Assembly (NCBI RefSeq): GCF_004362525.1
Contig: NZ_SNXS01000004.1
Span: 434,001-498,000, forward strand
From: Roseateles toxinivorans
Lineage (GTDB): Bacteria; Pseudomonadota; Gammaproteobacteria; Burkholderiales; Burkholderiaceae_C
Reading direction: 5' to 3'
DNA: 64,000 bases
Shown here: in pieces, positions 1 through 9,550 of the stretch
How the letters are laid out: every line of letters begins with the position of its first letter
Position numbering within the stretch: position 1 is the first letter of the stretch
The notes under the pieces: model-generated
Databases searched by the model: none
What the model was told of the DNA's origin: nothing
The model's input: the letters and a program-made list of their open reading frames with translations, nothing else
Program-made: the position numbers and the translations under genes

Positions 1-141
1 CGTGACCGGCTCGACCTGCACGCGGTGCGTGGCCAGGTCGATCTGCACATGGGCGCCGGCGTCCACGGCCTGCAAGGCCTTGGTAATGGCGCCCACGCAG
101 TGGCCGCAGCTCATGTCCTTGACTTCAAATGTGATCATCAT
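1..141 (-). CDS. Heavy-metal-associated (HMA) domain protein, CopZ-like, C-terminus cut by window edge
   Basis: The gene reads leftwards off the window, so only the first 47 residues are visible. They begin MMITFEVKDMSCGHC and carry the metal-binding motif M-x-C-x-x-C (MSCGHC, residues 10-15) in the usual place after the first beta strand of a ferredoxin-like HMA fold. Free-standing HMA domains of about 65-70 residues are cytoplasmic copper chaperones that pass Cu(I) to P-type ATPases. The same fold also occurs at the N-terminus of the ATPases, and the missing right part could hide that, although a start codon this close to the motif favours the small chaperone. Two ATG codons in tandem (141 and 138) are possible starts. 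No metal-responsive operator was recognised upstream. Confidence 0.8.
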   Translation of the reverse strand, partial: MMITFEVKDMSCGHCVGAITKALQAVDAGAHVQIDLATHRVQVEPVT

Positions 142-208
142 GGTCGTAACTCCGTTTCAGAAGATGCCACTGCCAGGCTTGCCACCGTTGTAAGGTCAAG
201 CCGTTTCT

Positions 209-1738
209 TCAGACCACGGCGACCGGAATGCCGGCAATCTTGGCCGACCACTCTTTCGGGCCGGTGTTGTGCACGCTGATGCCGCCGGCATCAACCGCCA
301 CCGTCACCGGCATATCCTTGACGTCGAACTCGTAGATCGCCTCCATGCCCAGATCGGCAAAGCCGACCACCTGGGCACCCTTGATCGCCTTGGCCACCAG
401 ATAGGCGGCGCCGCCGACAGCCATCAGATAGGCCGACTTGTGCTGCTTGATCGATTCGATCGCCACCGGGCCGCGTTCGGCCTTGCCGATCATCGCAATC
501 AGTCCGGTCTGCTCCAGCATCATGTCGGTGAACTTGTCCATGCGGGTGGCCGTCGTCGGACCGGCAGGGCCGACCACCTCGTCGCGCACCGGATCGACCG
601 GACCGACGTAATAGATCACGCGGTTGGTGAAGTCCACCGGCAGCTTCTCACCCTTGGCCAGCATGTCCTGGATGCGCTTGTGGGCTGCATCGCGGCCGGT
701 CAGCATCTTGCCGTTCAAGAGCAGGGTCTCACCCGGCTTCCAGCTCGCCACCTCTGCCTTGGTCAGCGTGTTCAGGTCGACGCTGCGGCTCTTCTTGTAG
801 TCGGGTGCCCACTGCACATCGGGCCAGAGGTCCAGGCTGGGCGGGTCGATATAGGCCGGGCCCGAGCCGTCGAGCACGAAATGGGCGTGGCGGGTGGCCG
901 CGCAGTTCGGGATCATCGCCACCGGCTTCGATGCAGCGTGCGTCGGGTAGGTCTTGATCTTGATGTCCAGCACCGTGGTCAGGCCGCCCAGGCCCTGGGC
1001 GCCGATGCCCAGGGCATTGACCTTCTCGTACAGCTCGATGCGCAGCTCTTCGAGCTTGTTCTGAGGGCCGCGGGCCAGCAGCTCGTACATGTCGATGTCG
1101 TCCATCAGAGACTCTTTGGCTAGCAGCATGGCCTTCTCGGCCGTGCCGCCCACGCCTATGCCCAGCATGCCCGGCGGGCACCAGCCGGCGCCCATCGTCG
1201 GCACCGTCTTCAGCACCCAGTCGACCAGGCTGTCGCTGGGGTTCATCATCACGAACTTGCTCTTGTTCTCGCTGCCGCCGCCCTTGGCCGCCACCATCAC
1301 GTCGATGGTGTTGCCGGGAATCAGTTCCATATTGACGATGGCCGGCGTGTTGTCCTTGGTGTTGTTGCGCAGGAACAGCGGGTCGAACAGCACCGAGGCG
1401 CGCAGCTTGTTGTCCGGGTTGTTGTAGGCCTGGCGGACGCCCTCATCGACGGCCTCCTGGACCGAGCCCTTGAAACCGTCGAAGCGCACGTCCATCCCAA
1501 TCTTCAGGAAGACATTGACGATGCCGGTGTCCTGGCAGATCGGGCGGTGGCCCTCGGCGCACATCTTGGAGTTGGTCAGGATCTGCGCGATCGCGTCCTT
1601 GGCCGCGGCGCTCTGCTCGCGCTCGTAGGCGCGGGCCAGGTGCTGGATGTAGTCGGCCGGGTGGTAGAAGCTGATGTACTGCAGCGCCGCAGCGATGCTT
1701 TCAACGAAATCGGCGTACTTGATCTGGGTGGTGCTCAT
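209..1738 (-). CDS. fumA: Fumarate hydratase, class I (iron-sulfur)
   Basis: A 509-residue protein of the expected class I fumarase length. It hydrates fumarate to L-malate in the TCA cycle, in the cytoplasm, using a [4Fe-4S] cluster with one open coordination site. Cysteines in the family's conserved places are visible: ICQDTG (about residue 68), WCPPGMLG and PNCAATRHAH. The C-terminal beta half contains GPTTATRMDKF and ends GGISVHNTGPKEW, typical of the fused alpha-beta form. The frame is open for 14 more codons upstream, but that stretch is Pro/Cys-rich and unlike the family. ATG at 1738, followed by STTQIKYADF, is therefore preferred. The gene is monocistronic and divergent from nhaA, with about 120 bp between the starts for both promoters. 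Class I enzymes are oxygen-sensitive, and whether a class II FumC exists elsewhere cannot be seen here. Confidence 0.93.
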   Translation of the reverse strand: MSTTQIKYADFVESIAAALQYISFYHPADYIQHLARAYEREQSAAAKDAIAQILTNSKMCAEGHRPICQDTGIVNVFLKIGMDVRFDGFKGSVQEAVDEGVRQAYNNPDNKLRASVLFDPLFLRNNTKDNTPAIVNMELIPGNTIDVMVAAKGGGSENKSKFVMMNPSDSLVDWVLKTVPTMGAGWCPPGMLGIGVGGTAEKAMLLAKESLMDDIDMYELLARGPQNKLEELRIELYEKVNALGIGAQGLGGLTTVLDIKIKTYPTHAASKPVAMIPNCAATRHAHFVLDGSGPAYIDPPSLDLWPDVQWAPDYKKSRSVDLNTLTKAEVASWKPGETLLLNGKMLTGRDAAHKRIQDMLAKGEKLPVDFTNRVIYYVGPVDPVRDEVVGPAGPTTATRMDKFTDMMLEQTGLIAMIGKAERGPVAIESIKQHKSAYLMAVGGAAYLVAKAIKGAQVVGFADLGMEAIYEFDVKDMPVTVAVDAGGISVHNTGPKEWSAKIAGIPVAVV

Positions 1739-1860
1739 GGCGGAGGGCTCGCAACAACTTGGGGGCGGGGAGGGCAGCAAGCCTGCCAGCGCAGCCTTAC
1801 GGTAGGCTCACAGGGGGCGTTGCATCAAACGTCTAAGTGTACTGAAAGGGATTTTTCCTG

Positions 1861-3024
1861 ATGACCGCAGCTTTCAAGCGTTTCTTTGCCAGTGAATCGG
1901 CCGGGGGCATCGTGCTGGCCCTGGCCGCAGTGCTGGCCCTGATCGTCAGCAACTCGCCCTGGGCCGAGAACTACCTGGGCTTCATCCGCCTTCCCGGCGA
2001 GCTGCGCATCGGTGGCGACTGGCTGGTGCTGAGCAAACCGCTGCTGGTCTGGGTCAATGACCTGTGGATGGCGGTGTTCTTCTTTCTGGTCGGGCTGGAG
2101 ATCAAGCGCGAGTTCGTCGAGGGCGAGCTGGCTTCGCGGTCGCAGGCGGTGCTTCCGGCGGTCGCCGCGCTGGGGGGCATGATCGCGCCGGCACTGATCT
2201 ATGCCGCGATCAACCATGCCGACCCGGTGGCCCTGCGCGGCTGGGCGATTCCTGCCGCCACCGACATCGCCTTTGCCATCGGCATCGTCATGCTGCTGGG
2301 CTCGCGGGTGCCGCTGTCGCTGAAGATCTTCCTGACGGCGGTGGCCATCATCGATGACCTGGGCGCCATCGTCGTGATCGCGCTGTTCTACACACAAAAC
2401 CTGTCCCTGCCGATGCTGGCGGCGGCCGGTGTCGGACTGGCGGTGCTGTTCGCGCTGAACCGGGCCGGCGTCACGCGGGTCGATGTCTATATGCTGGTGG
2501 GCCTGCTGCTGTGGCTGTGCGTGCTGAAGTCGGGCGTGCACGCGACGCTGGCCGGCGTGGCCACGGCGCTGGCCGTGCCCATGCGCGACAAGGCCGGCAA
2601 CTCGCCGCTGGAGACCATCGAGCATGGCCTGCACCCCTGGGTGGCCTTCATGGTGCTGCCGATGTTTGCCTTTGCCAATGCCGGCGTGTCGCTGCAGGGG
2701 CTGAGCTTCGAGGCGCTGCTGCAGCCCATCCCGCTGGGCATTGCCGCCGGCCTGGTACTGGGCAAGGTGATCGGCGTGTTCGGCAGCAGCTGGCTGATGA
2801 TCAAGCTGGGCTGGGCCGCGCGCCCGGCCGGGGCCACCTGGACCCAGTTCTTCGGCATCTGCGTGCTCTGCGGCATCGGCTTCACGATGAGCCTGTTCAT
2901 CGGCGGCCTGGCCTTTGTGGGCCTGGACGCCGGCTATGAGACCAGCGTCAAGCTCGGCGTGCTCAGCGGCTCCCTGGTGGCAGGGGTGCTGGGCGCCGCG
3001 ATACTGAGTCGTGGCAGGACCTGA
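1861..3024 (+). CDS. nhaA: Na+/H+ antiporter NhaA
   Basis: A 387-residue polytopic inner-membrane protein, matching the usual 380-390 residues and 12 helices of NhaA. It exchanges about two periplasmic H+ for one cytoplasmic Na+ and supports pH and sodium homeostasis. The diagnostic acidic pocket is intact: AIPAATDIAFAIG carries the Asp equivalent to E. coli D133, and AIIDDLGAIVVIALFY carries the paired Asp (D163/D164 equivalents). The N-terminus FKRFFASESAGGIVLALAA is the usual NhaA opening. ATG 1861 follows AAAGGGA at a somewhat long spacing. The gene ends convergently to the UPF0114 gene, with about 50 bp of GC-rich DNA between them and no clear T-tract terminator. It stands alone with no NhaR-type regulator beside it. 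Confidence 0.95.
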   Translation: MTAAFKRFFASESAGGIVLALAAVLALIVSNSPWAENYLGFIRLPGELRIGGDWLVLSKPLLVWVNDLWMAVFFFLVGLEIKREFVEGELASRSQAVLPAVAALGGMIAPALIYAAINHADPVALRGWAIPAATDIAFAIGIVMLLGSRVPLSLKIFLTAVAIIDDLGAIVVIALFYTQNLSLPMLAAAGVGLAVLFALNRAGVTRVDVYMLVGLLLWLCVLKSGVHATLAGVATALAVPMRDKAGNSPLETIEHGLHPWVAFMVLPMFAFANAGVSLQGLSFEALLQPIPLGIAAGLVLGKVIGVFGSSWLMIKLGWAARPAGATWTQFFGICVLCGIGFTMSLFIGGLAFVGLDAGYETSVKLGVLSGSLVAGVLGAAILSRGRT

Positions 3025-3073
3025 GGCCTGCCGCCGACCGATCAGCCTCGGCCCCGAGCGGGGGGGGGCTCGC

Positions 3074-3727
3074 TCAGTGCTGTGCCGGCTCCGAGGCGCC
3101 GGTCGGACGTAGCTGGTGCTTCTTCAGATCGCCCAGCCAGTGGCTGCCGCCCAGCAGGCGGTCGGTCAGGGCAATGGCCAGGGCCGAGAGCAGGAACACG
3201 ACGTGGATGGTGGTCTGCCACAGCAGCACCTTCTCCTCGTAGTTGCCAGCATTGATGAAGGTCTTCAGCAGGTGGATGGACGAGATGCCGATGATGGCCG
3301 TGGCCAGCTTGACCTTCAGCACCGAGGCATTGACGTGGCTCAGCCACTCGGGCTGATCCGGGTGGTCTTCCAGGCCCATGCGCGAGACAAAGGTCTCGTA
3401 GCCGCCAACGATGACCATGATCAGCAGATTGCTGATCATCACCACGTCGATCAGGCCGAGCACCACCAGCATCAGGATGGTCTCGTTGAGCTTCATCGGC
3501 GTCATGTCGCCCTTGTAGCCGATGCTCTTGATAAGGATGTCCAGGGCCGCCGTGTTGCCGAAGGCGGCCTCGATCAGGTGCACCAGCTCGGTCCAGAACT
3601 GGAACACATACACACCCTGCGCCAGGATCAGGCCCAGATACAGGGGCAGTTGCAGCCAGCGCGTGGCGAAGATCAGATTCGGCAGGGGGCGCAGCTTGCG
3701 GGGAGTGTTCGGCTTGGGGCTGGTCAT
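3074..3727 (-). CDS. UPF0114 (YqhA-type) membrane protein
   Basis: A 217-residue predicted inner-membrane protein that reads as a YqhA/UPF0114 family member. Typical stretches are LIFATRWLQLPLYLGLILAQ near the N-terminus, LIDVVMISNLLIMVIVGGYE in the middle and LLKTFINAG towards the C-terminus. Four hydrophobic segments are visible, at about residues 24-46, 83-110, 137-160 and 172-192. The family is widespread and its biochemical role is not established, so no reaction is assigned. The ATG at 3727 gives the family's usual short polar N-terminus (TSPKPNTPRKLRPLPN). The gene is convergent with nhaA and divergent from acsA. The 209 bp up to the acsA start must hold promoters for both. Confidence 0.85.
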   Translation of the reverse strand: MTSPKPNTPRKLRPLPNLIFATRWLQLPLYLGLILAQGVYVFQFWTELVHLIEAAFGNTAALDILIKSIGYKGDMTPMKLNETILMLVVLGLIDVVMISNLLIMVIVGGYETFVSRMGLEDHPDQPEWLSHVNASVLKVKLATAIIGISSIHLLKTFINAGNYEEKVLLWQTTIHVVFLLSALAIALTDRLLGGSHWLGDLKKHQLRPTGASEPAQH

Positions 3728-3936
3728 GGCGGGCTTGTCGGTACTGCGTTGGGGAGGGCGATTCTAGGGGTTGCGCATGACAAGACCTTTGCAAGCGGGC
3801 AAACCCCGGCACCAGGGCGCGCGGAAAAACGCTAGCGAGGGGCTGAGTTTCAAGCGGTTTCGCTCTAGAGTAAGGGCTTAGTCAGAGAGGCGCGCCACAG
3901 TCTGGGCCAGCCACGAACAACATCCAGGAGACTGCT

Positions 3937-5883
3937 ATGTACTACCCCACCGAGGCCGCGATGAAGTCCGCCCATGTCGCCGGCATGGCCGCCTACGAGA
4001 AGCTCTGCGCCGAAGCGGAGTCCGACTACGAGGGCTACTGGGCGCGCCTGGCGCGTGAGCTGGTGAGCTGGAAGACGCCGTTCACCAAGGTGTTGAACGA
4101 GGAGAACGCGCCGTTCTTCAAGTGGTTCGAGGACGGCACGCTGAACGTCTCCTACAACTGCCTGGACCGCAATGTCGAGGCCGGCCTGGGTGACAAGACG
4201 GCCATCATCTTCGAGGCCGATGATGGCCAGGTGACGCGCGTCAGTTACAGCGAGTTGCTGAGCCGCACCTGCCAGCTGGCGAATGCGCTGAAGGCCCGCG
4301 GGGTGAAGAAGGGCGACCGCGTCGTCATCTACATGTCGATGTCGGTCGAGGGCGTGGCCGCGATGCAGGCCTGCGCGCGCATAGGCGCCACCCACTCGGT
4401 GGTGTTCGGCGGCTTCTCGGCGCAGAGTCTGCGCGACCGCGTGCAGGATGCGGGCGCGGTGATGATCATCACCGCCGACGAACAGCTGCGCGGCGGCAAG
4501 CAGCTGCCGCTGAAGGCTATCGTCGATGAGGCGCTGGAGGGCGGCAGCTGCCCGACTTGCAAGGATGTGATCGTCTACAAGCGCACCGGAGGCAACATCG
4601 CCTGGGTCGAGGGCCGTGATGTCTGGCTGCACGACGCACTGGCCGGCCAGGCCACGACTTGCGAACCCGAGTGGGTCGGCGCCGAGCACCCGCTGTTCCT
4701 GCTCTACACCTCGGGCTCCACCGGCAAACCCAAGGGCGTGCAGCACAGCACCGGCGGCTATCTGCTGCATGCGGCGCTGACGACCAAGTGGACCTTCGAC
4801 CTGAAGCCCGACGATGTGTTCTGGTGCACGGCCGACATAGGCTGGGTCACTGGCCACACCTATATCAGCTACGGGCCCCTGGCCCTGGGCGGCACCGAGA
4901 TCGTGTTCGAGGGCGTGCCCACCTACCCCGATGCGGCGCGTTTCTGGAAGACAATAGAGAAGCACAAGGTCACGATCTTCTACACCGCGCCGACGGCCAT
5001 CCGCTCGCTGATCAAGGCAGCCGAGAGCAACGAGGCGGTGCATCCGAAGCAGTCCGACCTCAGCAGCCTGCGCATACTCGGTTCGGTCGGCGAGCCGATC
5101 AACCCTGCCGCTTGGGAGTGGTACCACCAGCACGTCGGCGGCGGTCGCTGCCCCATCGTCGACACCTTCTGGCAAACCGAGACCGGCGGCCACATGATCA
5201 CGCCGCTGCCGGGCGCCACGCCGCTGGTGCCGGGCTCCTGCACCTTGCCCTTCCCGGGCATCACCGCGGCCATCGTGGACGAACTGGGCAATGATGTGCC
5301 CAATGGCCAGGGCGGCATCCTGGTCGTCAAGAAGCCCTGGCCCAGCATGATCCGTACGATCTACGGCGATCCGGAGCGCTTCAAGAAGAGCTACTACCCA
5401 AGCGAGCTCAAGGGCTATTACCTGGCCGGCGATGGCGCGATCCGCGATGCCGACACCGGCTATTTCACGATCACCGGCCGCATCGACGATGTGCTGAATG
5501 TCTCCGGCCACCGCATGGGCACGATGGAGATCGAGTCGGCCCTGGTCAGCTGCACCGAGCTGGTGGCGGAGGCTGCCGTGGTCGGCCGCCCGGACGACAC
5601 CACCGGCGAGGCGATCTGCGCCTTCGTGGTGCTCAAGCGCCCGCGTCCCAGCGGCGACGAGGCCAAGGCGATTGCCAAGACCCTGCGCGACTGGGTGGCC
5701 AAGGAGATCGGCCCGATCGCCAAGCCCAAGGACATACGCTTCGGCGACAACCTGCCCAAGACCCGCAGCGGCAAGATCATGCGCCGCCTGTTGCGCTCGG
5801 TAGCCAAGGGCGAGGCCGTCACGCAAGACACCTCGACCTTGGAGAACCCGGCGATTCTGGAGCAGCTGGGCCAGGCCTATTGA
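3937..5883 (+). CDS. acsA: Acetyl-CoA synthetase (acetate--CoA ligase), full-length AcsA type
   Basis: A 648-residue ANL-superfamily enzyme that activates acetate with ATP to acetyl-AMP and then acetyl-CoA in the cytoplasm. The acyl-adenylate motifs are in order: the P-loop [11 protein letters not shown] near residue 258, [10 protein letters not shown] near 410, the hinge [13 protein letters not shown] near 510, and the acetylatable catalytic lysine in [10 protein letters not shown] near 612. The N-terminal ACS extension is present ([15 protein letters not shown]). Propionyl-CoA synthetase is the main alternative, but [19 protein letters not shown] favours acetate. ATG 3937 has a good ribosome site (AGGAGA, 6-7 bp upstream). 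A marR-type gene follows after 16 bp and is probably co-transcribed. A second, shorter ACS-like enzyme lies at 40782-42557. Confidence 0.93.
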   Translation: MYYPTEAAMKSAHVAGMAAYEKLCAEAESDYEGYWARLARELVSWKTPFTKVLNEENAPFFKWFEDGTLNVSYNCLDRNVEAGLGDKTAIIFEADDGQVTRVSYSELLSRTCQLANALKARGVKKGDRVVIYMSMSVEGVAAMQACARIGATHSVVFGGFSAQSLRDRVQDAGAVMIITADEQLRGGKQLPLKAIVDEALEGGSCPTCKDVIVYKRTGGNIAWVEGRDVWLHDALAGQATTCEPEWVGAEHPLFLLYTSGSTGKPKGVQHSTGGYLLHAALTTKWTFDLKPDDVFWCTADIGWVTGHTYISYGPLALGGTEIVFEGVPTYPDAARFWKTIEKHKVTIFYTAPTAIRSLIKAAESNEAVHPKQSDLSSLRILGSVGEPINPAAWEWYHQHVGGGRCPIVDTFWQTETGGHMITPLPGATPLVPGSCTLPFPGITAAIVDELGNDVPNGQGGILVVKKPWPSMIRTIYGDPERFKKSYYPSELKGYYLAGDGAIRDADTGYFTITGRIDDVLNVSGHRMGTMEIESALVSCTELVAEAAVVGRPDDTTGEAICAFVVLKRPRPSGDEAKAIAKTLRDWVAKEIGPIAKPKDIRFGDNLPKTRSGKIMRRLLRSVAKGEAVTQDTSTLENPAILEQLGQAY

Positions 5884-5899
5884 GGCTGGCAGACCACAC

Positions 5900-6412
5900 A
5901 TGGCAAAGCAGAGCGGGGCGGGTGCGGGGGGCGGAGACCCGCCCGTCACGGGCCTCAGCGAGCCTGCGGCACAGGTCCTGCGCCGCTTTCGCCTGGTCTT
6001 CAATGCGGTCAAGTCGCACTTCCAGCAGGTCGAGAAGAAGGCCGGCATTGGTGGCGCTCAGCTGTGGGCGCTGAGCATCATCGGCGCCCGCTCGGGCATC
6101 GGCGTCACCGAGTTGGCGAGGGCGATGGATGTGCACCAGTCGACCGCCAGCAATCTGGTCAAGGGGCTGATCGATCGTGAGCTGGTCACGGCGGCCAAGG
6201 ACGGGCCCGACCGTCGCACCGTGCAGCTGCGTGTGCTGCCCGGCGGCACCCGGGTCCTCAAGCGCGCGCCAGGCCCGTTCGCCGGTGTGCTGCCGCAGGC
6301 GCTGGCCAGCCTGGACGCGAGCACGCTGGCGCGCCTGGATGCCGATCTGGGCCTCTTGATCAGCGCCCTTGGCGCCGACGAGCGCGGCGCCAGTATCCCG
6401 CTCGGTCAGTAG
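5900..6412 (+). CDS. MarR-family transcriptional regulator
   Basis: A 170-residue winged-helix protein of the MarR type. The central part matches the fold: an N-terminal dimerisation helix, then ALSIIGARSGIGVTELARAM, the recognition helix region HQSTASNLVKGLIDRELV, and the wing with the family signature DGPDRRTVQLRVL. MarR proteins are dimeric repressors or activators usually released from DNA by small aromatic or acyl ligands. It follows acsA by 16 bp and is probably in the same transcript, so control of acetate activation is a reasonable inference, but no operator was recognised. The first 18 residues are Gly/Pro-rich and unlike the family, so a later start cannot be excluded. The gene is convergent with otsB, 16 bp away. 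Confidence 0.85.
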   Translation: MAKQSGAGAGGGDPPVTGLSEPAAQVLRRFRLVFNAVKSHFQQVEKKAGIGGAQLWALSIIGARSGIGVTELARAMDVHQSTASNLVKGLIDRELVTAAKDGPDRRTVQLRVLPGGTRVLKRAPGPFAGVLPQALASLDASTLARLDADLGLLISALGADERGASIPLGQ

Positions 6413-6428
6413 GAGTTCCACCTACGGC

Positions 6429-7196
6429 TCAGGGCCCGAGCGCGCGTTGGACGCGCTCCAGCAGGGAGCTCATCTCGGCCGTGCTGTCGAGGAAGAACAT
6501 GGCGCTGCTGTGACCCTGCGCACGGCCGATGCGCACCGTCAACCAGCCGGGCAGGGCACGCTCGAACACCGCCTCATCGTTGACGTCATCGCCGACGAAC
6601 AGCAGCGCTTCACAGCCACTGGCCCGCAGCAGGGCCAACGCGGCATCGCCCTTGTCGGGTGCATGACGGGCGACGATGTTGACCACGCACTTGCCACCAA
6701 AACTGCGCAGGTCCGCCGGCAACTCGGTCAGCAGCTCCGAGATCGTGCGCAGGGCCGCGTCGCGGTCACGCGCCAGGCGGTAGTGCAGCGCCAGCGACAG
6801 GCCCTTGTCCTCGACCTGAACGCCGGCGGCATGCAGGGCAGCGGCGTGCGGCTGCAGGCGCTGCAGCAGCAGGGACAGACCCGGGGCCTGAACGCCGTGG
6901 TCCAGGCCTTCGGCGCCATGGTTGCCGACGACATAGGCCGGCTCGAAGCCCAGCCGCGGTCGCACATCGGCAATGGAGCGGCCGGTGATCACGGCCACCG
7001 GACAGCGCTGTGACAGCGCGGCCAGGCGGCGTGCAATGCCGGTCGGTACCTGGGCGTCATCGGGGCGGGCCACGATGGGCGCCAGCGTGCCATCGACATC
7101 GAAGCCCAGCAGGACGGGGCGCTGCATCAGTTGCACGATGGCCTGCTCACCGGCCGCGCAGAACAGGTGGCGCATGGGAGGGCCGCCTTCAGTCAT
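6429..7196 (-). CDS. otsB: Trehalose-6-phosphate phosphatase
   Basis: A HAD-superfamily phosphatase of about 248-255 residues that removes phosphate from trehalose-6-phosphate, the second step of trehalose synthesis. HAD motif I is LLGFDVDGTLAPI, with the nucleophile Asp and the acid/base Asp. Motif II is AVITGRS, the substrate-lid region includes YVVGNHGAEG, and motif IV is LFVGDDVNDEAVF. The start is either ATG 7196, which overlaps the end of otsA, or ATG 7175, seven codons later. The later one has a more family-like N-terminus, the earlier one gives translational coupling. The gene follows otsA in the same direction, the normal substrate-channel order. It is convergent with the MarR gene. 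Confidence 0.92.
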   Translation of the reverse strand: MTEGGPPMRHLFCAAGEQAIVQLMQRPVLLGFDVDGTLAPIVARPDDAQVPTGIARRLAALSQRCPVAVITGRSIADVRPRLGFEPAYVVGNHGAEGLDHGVQAPGLSLLLQRLQPHAAALHAAGVQVEDKGLSLALHYRLARDRDAALRTISELLTELPADLRSFGGKCVVNIVARHAPDKGDAALALLRASGCEALLFVGDDVNDEAVFERALPGWLTVRIGRAQGHSSAMFFLDSTAEMSSLLERVQRALGP

Positions 7197-9423
7197 GGGA
7201 GGGGCGCTGCATGCGCGCCTCGATGCGCTCTCGCAGGCGCCAGCGGGCGGCGTCGGCCAGCATGCGCCCGGCCCAGCGAAACACGTTGTAGTCACGCACG
7301 GTGATGCGCAGATTGCCCATCCGCTCGCGCTGCTCCGGTGCGGGCATGGTGATGGCCTTGAGCAAGGCATCGGCGCTTTCCTCGACGTGATAGGGGTTCA
7401 CGATCAGGGCCTCGGTCAACTCCGCTGCAGCCCCGGCGAAGCGGCTCAGCAGCAGCACACCCTGCTCGTCGTCGCGGGCGGCGATGAACTCCTTGCAGAC
7501 CAGGTTCATGCCGTCATGCAGGCTGGTCACCACGCACACATCGGCGGCGCGGTAGAGCTCGTTCACTGCCGCGTGTTCATGGTGCTCGGCCAGCAGGTAG
7601 ACGGCCAGACAGCCTGGCCGGCCGAAGCGTGTGTTGACGCGCTCGGTGACCTGGCGGATGCGCTGCTGAAAGAGCTTGTATTCATCGAGCTCGCTGCGCG
7701 AGGGCGCCGCCACCTGCAGCAGGCTGAAGCGTCCTACCCAGTCCGGGTGCTTCTCGAGCATGCGCTCGACCGCATGGATGCGCTCCAGAATGCCCTTGGT
7801 GTAGTCGAAGCGGTCCACCCCCACGGCCAGCTTGTGGTCGGCCGGCAAACCCAGTCGGCTGCGCACGGCGCTACGGCAGTCGGCCACGCTGGGCCAGGCG
7901 GCGCGCTCGGCCTCGTCGGGCCAGGCAATGGAGATCGGGTAGCTTTCGACCAGGGTGGTCTGCTTGTTGGACGTGATGGTGGAGTGCTCGACCTCGATGC
8001 GGGCCTCCAGGTTGCGGTCCACCGTCTCCATGAAGTTCTTGCAGTGGAAGCGGGTGTGGAAGCCGATGATGGTGCTGCCCAGGAGCCCCTCCAGCAGCTC
8101 ATTGCGCCAGGGGCAGATGCCGAAGGACTCGGGATTGGGCCAGGGGATGTGCCAGAAGGTCAGGATGGTGGCGCGTGGCAGGCGCTTGCGTATCAGCGCG
8201 GGCAGCAGGGCGAAGTGGTAGTCCTGCACCAGCACCACCGGGTCTTCGCTGCGTGCCTCGGCCACCACGGCGTCGGCGAAGCGTTCATTGACCCGGCGGT
8301 AGGCCTCCCAGTCCGATTCGCGGAACACCGGCCGCACGTGGGCCACATGACACAGCGGCCACAGGCCCTCGTTGGCAAAGCCGTAGTAGTAGCCCTGTTC
8401 CTCCTCGGGGGTGAGCCAGATGCGGCGCAGGGTGTATTCATCGCTGCCCGGCGGCACCATCACGCGGTCCTGTCTGTCCACCACCTGGCGGTCGGCGCCG
8501 CCGCTGCCATGGGCGATCCAGGTGCCGGAGCAGGCCCGCATCACCGGTTCGACGGCCGTCACCAGCCCGCTGGCCGGGCGTTTGCAGACCACGCCGCCGT
8601 CCCCTTTCTCGTGGATATAGGGCTCGCGGTTGGAGACCACGATCAGCTCGTCACCGCGCAGCTGTGAGCGCAAAAGGGCGCGCAGGCGCTCCGGATCCCA
8701 ATGGTCCTCGCGGTCGAGCGAGCGCCGGTAGGCGTCTTCCAGATCACGCAGGCGCTCGCGGAAGTCGGCCGCCAACGGGGCCAGCTCGCGCTGGTTCAGC
8801 AGGGGCGTCACCAGGCCCTCGCCGCGCAGCAGTGCCCTCGCGCCGGACACCCAGCCGCGCCAGCTCAGCTGGGCCACGACGACGGTGATCAGGGCAATGA
8901 TCACGCCCAGGGCTGCCATGAAGGCGATCAAGTATTTTTGCGTATCCTGGCTGCGCCGCTCGACGAAGCTCAGGTCGTGCAGCAGCACCAGGTCGGCCTG
9001 GTGGCTGCCCTCGACCATGACCGGGTGCACGCCGACATGCACCATGCCGCCTGCCAGCGGCAGCTTTGGCACGACCTCGGCGAACAGCTCGCGCGCATGG
9101 GCGCAGCCCAGGTCCATCGGGTAGGCCGCACTGCGCTGCAGCAACTCGCCATTGAGCTTGCACAGACCGACCGCGACCAGGCGCTCGTCCTGCACGGCGC
9201 GGATGAACAGGCCCTGCAGCCGCAAATCGCCTCCCTCCTGCAGCGCGGCCGCGAGCGAGTCGGACAGGGTGTTGGTCACCAGCGCGCCGCGCAGCGTAAG
9301 GTCGCGCGAGAACCAGCGCAGTGTCACGCTGTCCAGCAGGGGCAACGCCAGATAGGCTGCGGCCACCAACGTCAGCACCAGCGGAACGAGAAACCGGAAC
9401 TGCAGACGCAGGGTGTTCATCAT
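7189..9423 (-). CDS. otsA: Trehalose-6-phosphate synthase (GT20) with an N-terminal membrane-anchored domain
   Basis: A protein of 743-744 residues. The C-terminal part, from about residue 250, is a complete GT20 enzyme that joins UDP-glucose and glucose-6-phosphate. It shows [12 protein letters not shown], the acceptor-site stretch [32 protein letters not shown] with the nucleotide-sugar Arg and Lys, and [14 protein letters not shown]. In front lies an extra domain absent from E. coli OtsA (474 residues): a transmembrane helix at about residues 8-28, a probably periplasmic stretch of some 125 residues with one cluster of Cys, a second helix at about 160-185, and a HAMP-like linker. The enzyme is therefore probably held at the inner membrane with a sensor-like outer domain. 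Two ATGs (9423, 9420) are possible starts. A further 63 upstream codons are open but do not look coding. Divergent from the GH15 gene. Confidence 0.92.
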   Translation of the reverse strand: MMNTLRLQFRFLVPLVLTLVAAAYLALPLLDSVTLRWFSRDLTLRGALVTNTLSDSLAAALQEGGDLRLQGLFIRAVQDERLVAVGLCKLNGELLQRSAAYPMDLGCAHARELFAEVVPKLPLAGGMVHVGVHPVMVEGSHQADLVLLHDLSFVERRSQDTQKYLIAFMAALGVIIALITVVVAQLSWRGWVSGARALLRGEGLVTPLLNQRELAPLAADFRERLRDLEDAYRRSLDREDHWDPERLRALLRSQLRGDELIVVSNREPYIHEKGDGGVVCKRPASGLVTAVEPVMRACSGTWIAHGSGGADRQVVDRQDRVMVPPGSDEYTLRRIWLTPEEEQGYYYGFANEGLWPLCHVAHVRPVFRESDWEAYRRVNERFADAVVAEARSEDPVVLVQDYHFALLPALIRKRLPRATILTFWHIPWPNPESFGICPWRNELLEGLLGSTIIGFHTRFHCKNFMETVDRNLEARIEVEHSTITSNKQTTLVESYPISIAWPDEAERAAWPSVADCRSAVRSRLGLPADHKLAVGVDRFDYTKGILERIHAVERMLEKHPDWVGRFSLLQVAAPSRSELDEYKLFQQRIRQVTERVNTRFGRPGCLAVYLLAEHHEHAAVNELYRAADVCVVTSLHDGMNLVCKEFIAARDDEQGVLLLSRFAGAAAELTEALIVNPYHVEESADALLKAITMPAPEQRERMGNLRITVRDYNVFRWAGRMLADAARWRLRERIEARMQRPSHD

Positions 9424-9550
9424 GATGGGGGCCGCGGCTGATCCGGAACACTGACGGTGAAACGCTGTCAGAATGAATTTGGTCAAATGTACATCGACCG
9501 CTATGGACAGCGGTTGACGCCATTGGTTCCCTGATGACCGGAGGTTCGTG

